DNA of 64,000 bases. Source: Rhizophagus clarus (Eukaryota > Glomeromycota > Glomeromycetes > Glomerales > Glomeraceae). The translations under genes were made by a program, and so were the position numbers. The notes beneath the pieces were generated by a model. The model was given only the letters and a program-made list of their open reading frames with translations, did not search any database and was not told where the DNA came from. How positions within the stretch are numbered: the stretch's first letter is position 1; each line of letters starts with the position of its first letter. Positions 59,100-64,000 of this stretch are shown here, one piece after another. The stretch is taken from NCBI GenBank assembly GCA_015698045.1, contig BLAL01000183.1, positions 310,001 through 374,000 of the forward strand. Direction: 5' to 3'.

Positions 59100-59370
59100 T
59101 AATTACGGATCCACAATACACTTGAGTGAACGAGTTAAACTCGAGTTGAACTCAAGTTCAACTCGAGTTCAAAGCGAATAATTTAAATTCAAAATAAAAT
59201 ATCCAAGATTAACAAAAAAGTCGGTAATGTTATAATAAAATCGTTAGTGAATTTTATGTTAATCATCTTTAATTAGGTATAAAAATTCTGATAAATTTAA
59301 TAAAATCAATGATTTTGTAATAATTTTATCAACTCAAGTTGAGCACGAATTCATCACGAGTTTAAACATG
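59100..59370. repeat. Long internal inverted repeat of E2, right arm
   Basis: Reverse complement of about 51640-51900 (see there). It lies just downstream of the transposase stop. The two arms bracket the accessory and transposase genes. Confidence 0.75.
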
Positions 59371-59699
59371 AGTTAAAGAAACATGATTTTTTGCATTACA
59401 TGACACTAATCACACTATGCATGGAGTACAATCAACAATACGGTTGATCCTACCCTACATATGTATTTCAATTATTGAAAAATTATACAAACATAATCAT
59501 GGGGAGTACAAATTAAACAGTGAAGAAATATGTTTTATTATAAGATAGTAGTGAAATAATAAGATCATTACATCATTCTCCTCTGATAAAGAACATAAAA
59601 ATTTAATTAATAACACAAACCATCTAAAATAAATTATTGATACAGTATAAAAACTTTTATTCCACTTGAATACTTATAAAACGGTAACAAACTAACGAT

Positions 59700-60167
59700 C
59701 TATAAGTTGATGTTGGAATCGTTATCTAAAAAAAGGAAAAAAAAGTATTTTCCAGTGTTAGTGAAAAGCATTACCCATTTTCTGGAACCGTTTACTTAAA
59801 TAGAATGGGGATACAACACAAAAAGCTAATGCAAGATTGATAACCATTAGATGCACAAGACCGCTAAACAAAAATGTAATCATGGCCGAGCGTAAACCCA
59901 AGGAATACTTGCCATTATCATCTACTTCACACTCAGGTACTTCTTCACGCTCAAGTTCAATGCGCGCTTTATAGTGCGCTTGTCGATTTGCATTTATGGC
60001 ATTTATGCGTTTAGCAAATTTTCTCGCCCCTCGCACATATTTTTTGTATTGACTTTCGAAACTTCTTTTTCCTATCTTGTGACTGATGACCCATACTGAG
60101 CGAAAAATAGAAGGAACGTAAAAGTTAGATGGTAGACCAAATAGTTTGTATATAATGTCAACTTTAC
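59700..60167 (-). CDS. Possible membrane-protein gene, E2 cargo (5' part unclear)
   Basis: The main exon, 60167 to about 59775, follows a TAATAG acceptor and reads KVDIIYKLFGLPSNFYVPSI, FRSVWVISHKIGKRSFESQY, KKYVRGARKFAKRINAINAN, then an acidic stretch (EREEVPECEVDDNGKY) and a hydrophobic segment of about 28 residues (MITFLFSGLVHLMVINLALA…) fit to span a membrane. A GTAATG donor after RFQKM can join a last exon near 59728 encoding DNDSNINL and a stop; without splicing the frame ends at 59758. An upstream exon may end at the GTAAGTAT donor near 60375. I do not recognise the family. It sits between the transposase and the right end, in a region E1 lacks. Confidence 0.4.
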
Positions 60168-60858
60168 CTATTAGAAAGAAAAGAGATTTTTGAGAAAACG
60201 TGTGAAATCAATAAAACGTGAAAATGAAAATTGGCGTTATGTCACAAAATTTTTATCAGTACTAATTTTAGAAACATATGATGAATAGATTAATTGGGAA
60301 AATTGTGGTTAATATTCATTCTTAATGAGGTCCTACACGTATAGGCGGGTTCGTATGATTCGTCCAGCAATACTTACAAAAAAAAAGAAAGTGAATTCCG
60401 GTTCAAAACCGAAAAGAAAATAAAAAAAAAATAATTTTGGCTTAAACCAGAAAAGGAATAAAAAAACTGGGTTAAACCCGAAAAAGAATTTTTTTTTTTA
60501 TGATAGACAATCGATAAAAAAATTTTATAATGATTGGATCCGATCAATCCAATTAAGTTGAGACGGAGAAGAAAGGAAGACATAAAAGGAAAAAAAATGA
60601 AACGTAAGCAAACGTTCGTTAATTAAGAAAAAATTAAAAGATTCGTACAAATATCGGTGCCCGATATATATAATAATTTTTGAATTTTCGTACAAATATC
60701 GGGTGCCCGATATAACATATCGGGGACTAAATTTTAGGCACATTTTTAAGATGTGACAAATCGGGTACCCGATATGTAAAAAAGCCCGATATATACCTGA
60801 TTAATCACCGATATGTAGGTACCCGATATGTACCCGATAGCATCGATTTTGACCAGTG

Positions 60859-61107
60859 CAAAATTTTGCAAATAATATCTTTTTTTTTTTAACTTGTAAA
60901 TTTTTATTTTTTAACGCAATAGTAACATATTTATTATATTCACAATTTTTTGGTTATTGTATATATTATTTATTTATTATATTTAATATTGGTCAAAAAT
61001 ATTTAAACATTTTTTTAAAATTTTATCTTTTTCAATGTAAGATTTCATAATTTTGTTTAACATAATCAAAAAGCAAGTTTTCCGTTTTTGGATCTCCATG
61101 TACTTTG
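60859..61107. other. Short AT-rich interval between E2 and the MULE gene
   Basis: No feature is seen apart from the right TSD CAA of E2 at its start. Confidence 0.4.
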
Positions 61108-64000
61108 TTATGTATGAGCGTTTAGTTTCTTTTTACATTCCTCAACAGTTTTGATGATTGATTTCATGAGAGTATCAAAGTTCTTTATAAAATAAGTATT
61201 GTTCTTTTCTTTTTGATACAATTTCAATGCAGAACTAAAAATTTTTTCATAGTGAGCCAACTTTGCTTCTATTTCATTTTTTGTACTATTTCTTTCTATT
61301 AATTCCATATTCTGCAAATTACTAGGACATGGATGGGATTCGTTAGTAAAATCATTGTTAATGATTGTTGACTCATATCTCTTCTAAGGATCATTTTCTT
61401 GGGAAATTGATGGCACATTATCAGTACCAAAAAAAACTAGAGGATAGTCATGGCGGCAGATTATTTCCATATAGGTAGGTAAAGTATTTTTCTTCGCAAC
61501 TAAATGCTTGCAAAGAAGATAAGAATTATGGGAATATGCTGGACAAAAACATATCCAATTAATTTCATCAATGTGATATCTATTATCTATTCCAGATTTA
61601 ATGTTAGTATTTGCAGCTTTGCTCCAATCCTTTTTGAAGGCTTGCTACCATGATGGAAAAGCACGTTTTGTATTGTACTGGGTCAATTTGAGATTAAAAT
61701 CTAGTACCAATTGTTCAACAAGAATCTGTGTTAGTCAATCAAGATAAGGCCTATTATAGTTATACTTATAATTATATTTCAGTACTCGCCAATAACTTTC
61801 AGTAATCATTGTGATCCTAGCCAAGGCATAGCTGATGAATATGCTGAACGAGCAAAAAGCTTCCAGTAGGACCCGAACAATATATATATAGGTCAGATAA
61901 AAATTTCAAAATTTACTATGATCAATAAGCAAATTATTTTAAGTTCTGCTAAGCAAACTCTTATTATAACCTTTGAATTTTTTATTCTGCTAAGCAATTT
62001 TTTTTTTGACATATATAACTTTATTTAAGTATAAAAAGATAATTTAATTATAATAAATATATATATAGTAATAGTAAATTAATTTTTTATATCATTGCGA
62101 AAAAAAATATTAATAAATTAATAATATAAAATGATATATCAACTTCAGAATTTTTAATTTTAATTAATATTAATATACTATTGCTATTTTAAAAATAGTT
62201 TTAAAATTTGGAATTTTTTATAAATATTATTATATTTAGATTTATAAAAATTAAAATATAAATTATTGCCAACCCTTATGAACAAACTTCTTAAAGTTAA
62301 CAAGTTGATTTAAAATAAAAAAAATTACACTTTAAAATTAAAATGACTTAAATGATAAATAATTGAAAGTACAAAAGTTGGTCACATTCCACAAATATTA
62401 ATCCAATCATTCTAAAGATTTCACTATAGGTAGTTTTGACCTCGCTGAACAATTTTACTTAAACATAAAAAGGTAATTTCATTTGTTCAAAATTCATTTT
62501 ATATATGAGTAAAATTAGCAAACAAAAAATAAGAATATGAAAATATTATTATAAAATCATGATTTTTTTTATAAATATTAAATACAATATTGTGTTTATA
62601 AAATTAAAATGTGTAAAATAATAGAAAAGAGTATCAGTCTAAAAAAATTTTTTGTAAAAAAATTTTTTTGATATATATGTGAAATTAAAATTTTCTCTAT
62701 ATATATATATATATAAATCTTTGTTATACAAATAAGGGGTTCTGCTACGCAAATATAATTACTAAGCTGAAATAAAATAAGTTCAACTACGCATTTAAAT
62801 ATCTAATTAACTAAAAATTTTATATTAAAATAAGCAAATAAAAGTCTTATATAGGGTTTTTTTTATATGATCATTAAGCAAACTCAAATCTAATATATTT
62901 ATATATTGTTCGGGTCCTCTTCCAGTTTTTCTTGTTATACCAGTTTATCCATAGATAACCCTACAACCTTGGAAGGTTATTATTATAACAAAATTAATAT
63001 GCTTCTTGTACATAGAGTTGGTAGATTTGATCAGAATTCAAAAAGGTATTTTTTGCTATTGGGATTAGTGGATGCATATTTGCGTGTCTTTTAACCATTT
63101 CTGTAATTTCATTAATTTTATCATCTGGACATAAGCTTCCAGTGCAGCTACTTGAAATTCATAATGGATTAATAAAATCAAACTGTTGATAAGTTTCAGT
63201 TGCCTTATTTTTTGTATAACCAGATACTTTTGATTTCTTATCTTTTAGGCGTCAGTTAATAGCATATTCCAAATGTCAATAACAGAGTTGTAGATTTGCT
63301 GTCCATGACCATGCTTCTTGTATAGCCGATATTTCTCCTGCATCCTTATCTATCAAAACAAATATAGGTAGCAATTTCTCATTCCGAAGTCTAATAAAGA
63401 ATTCACGCAAGGTTTGCACTCTAGTATTTATTTGATTCTTGAGATCGTTATATGCTTTTGCTGTACTATCACATGTTAAAAAATATAGGTAAGCTATTGG
63501 TATTCCATATCCTCCACAATTTGTGTTTATAGCAAAAAACTCAAAATATTCTTGGTTTGTTTTAAAAGTAGAATCTACAATAATTTCCTTTATATTGGTA
63601 ATTCCAATATGATTAATCAAAAGTGTTGTAAATCCAAGAGTCTTTATGAAATCATTCTCCAAATAGTAAATAATTTTGAAAAATTGTTGTCTTTCAAGGT
63701 ATTCTTTTGTTGATATGAGCTGATTTTTAAAATTAAACATATATGTGTGTTTACTAAAAATTGATGTCCAGTAATATACTTGTTCTTTAGTGTGTATTTG
63801 TACATCAATAAGTTTATGAAGTTGAAGGCGTTTATACACTTCTGAGTTATGTAAGTAAAATTCAATGTTGTCCTGTATCCATTGTTTAGCTGCTGCCAGA
63901 AATACAACTTTTCTATATTGTGGGTGCTCATGAGCTTGCTCATGACTACCTTGAACAAGAATATATTGCTGTTAAAGATCAATAGTAAGTATAACATTCT
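61108..64000 (-). pseudogene. MULE transposase, decayed, split by a hAT-like MITE; 5' end outside window
   Basis: Reading leftward: EFYLHNSEVYKRLQLHKLID and YYWTSIFSKHTYMFNFKNQL, then the catalytic core IIVDSTFKTNQEYFEFFAIN (first Asp), CGGYGIPIAYLYFLTCDS, LREFFIRLRNEKLLPIFVLI DKDAGE (second Asp) and AWSWTANLQLCY followed by a stop where the family has Trp. Next come KATETYQQFDFINPL and KINEITEMVKRHANMHP, the MITE (61868-62918), then YNTKRAFPSW and a SWIM-type zinc finger (CFCPAYSHNSYLLCKHLV, about 61500-61550) and a C-terminal coiled tail (ELIERNSTKNEIEAKLAHYE). At least four stops. Mutator-like transposases with a C-terminal SWIM finger are abundant in Glomeromycotina as I recall. Confidence 0.85.
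61868..62918. mobile_element. hAT-like MITE, 1051 bp, TSD CTTCCAGT
   Basis: The TIR AGGACCCGAACAATATAT is perfectly inverted at the right end. An exact 8-bp TSD CTTCCAGT lies at 61860-61867 and 62919-62926. It interrupts the MULE transposase coding sequence. The interior resembles 1-1234 with fewer of the roughly 178-bp repeats. There is no coding gene. The exact TSD and perfect TIR suggest a fairly recent insertion. Confidence 0.93.

Larger units (their letters stand above)
50277..60858 (+). mobile_element. E2: full-length CACTA-type transposon, 10582 bp, TSD CAA
   Basis: The TIR CACTGGTCAAAATCGATGC and about 20 more bases are exactly inverted at the right end. TSD CAA lies at 50274-50276 and 60859-60861. 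Gene order is: Myb-like gene (plus), accessory gene (minus), transposase (plus, divergent from the accessory gene), possible membrane-protein gene (minus). The transposase/accessory pair has the same head-to-head layout as in E3, though the two families share neither TIR nor subterminal motif. The transposase and the Myb-like gene carry nonsense codons, so the copy is probably inactive but young. E1 is its deletion derivative. Confidence 0.93.

Noticed and set aside
1-64000. tRNA, rRNA or telomeric repeats
   Set aside because: No cloverleaf, conserved rRNA block or TTAGGG run was recognised; AT-rich palindromes do not meet tRNA constraints.

Overview
The window is very AT-rich and intron-rich and is packed with transposable elements. 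The protein families (a DPMH-type CACTA transposase, a BED-finger hAT transposase, a SWIM-finger MULE transposase, and an 'ISGDGRNV' family) look like those I remember from arbuscular mycorrhizal fungi (Glomeromycotina, Rhizophagus-like). That assignment rests on memory of the families, not on a search. I see no rRNA, tRNA or CRISPR and no clearly intact host housekeeping gene. Most of the sequence is a graveyard and nursery of DNA transposons, many delimited by terminal inverted repeats (TIRs) and target-site duplications (TSDs) readable directly.

Left third (1-28.6 kb). 1-1234 is the right part of a hAT-like non-autonomous element. 2786-11039 is a repeat element (TIR CATCRGGAAA) carrying a newer copy of itself (4334-7737) and a MULE-like element (8336-10043, 9-bp TSD). 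13296-18060 (E1) is a deletion derivative of a CACTA-type element (3-bp TSD GTT) sitting in a decayed ISGDGRNV-family gene. 19.2-21.9 kb holds a decayed hAT transposase. 22579-25338 (minus) is a 12-exon gene of unknown function with two small frame disruptions and three 112-bp tandem repeats upstream. 27.2-28.6 kb holds a decayed gene with a relative at 49.6 kb.

Middle (29-49.5 kb). A hairpin satellite (29.15-41.09 kb) is split by E3 (30369-40176, TSD AAT), an apparently intact 9.8-kb CACTA-type transposon. E3 has a 1050-aa transposase (minus) and a divergent 559-aa accessory protein (plus). Two hAT-like elements follow (42473-44768 and 46721-49474). Each carries a tandem array inside; the second also carries a pogo-like MITE (47833-48311).

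Right (50-64 kb). E2 (50277-60858, TSD CAA) is the full-length relative of E1. It has a small Myb-like gene, a 326-aa accessory gene, a divergent transposase gene with four nonsense codons and no frameshift, and a possible membrane-protein gene. A decayed MULE transposase (61108 to the window end) is interrupted by a 1051-bp hAT-like MITE with a perfect 8-bp TSD.

The most unusual signal is a set of tandem satellites whose units look like miniature exon-intron pairs. A 30-41-nt GC-richer 'exon' ends at GTAAGT or GTAAGG; the AT-rich 'intron' often centres on a palindrome that carries a TACTAAC-like branch site and ends in poly-T TAG. Four sequence-unrelated arrays share this design (2.8-11 kb, 16.9-17.5 kb, 41.7-42.45 kb, 42.96-44.2 kb), and at least three lie inside non-autonomous transposons. 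A second signal is a shared accessory protein encoded head-to-head with the transposase in both full-length CACTA elements.
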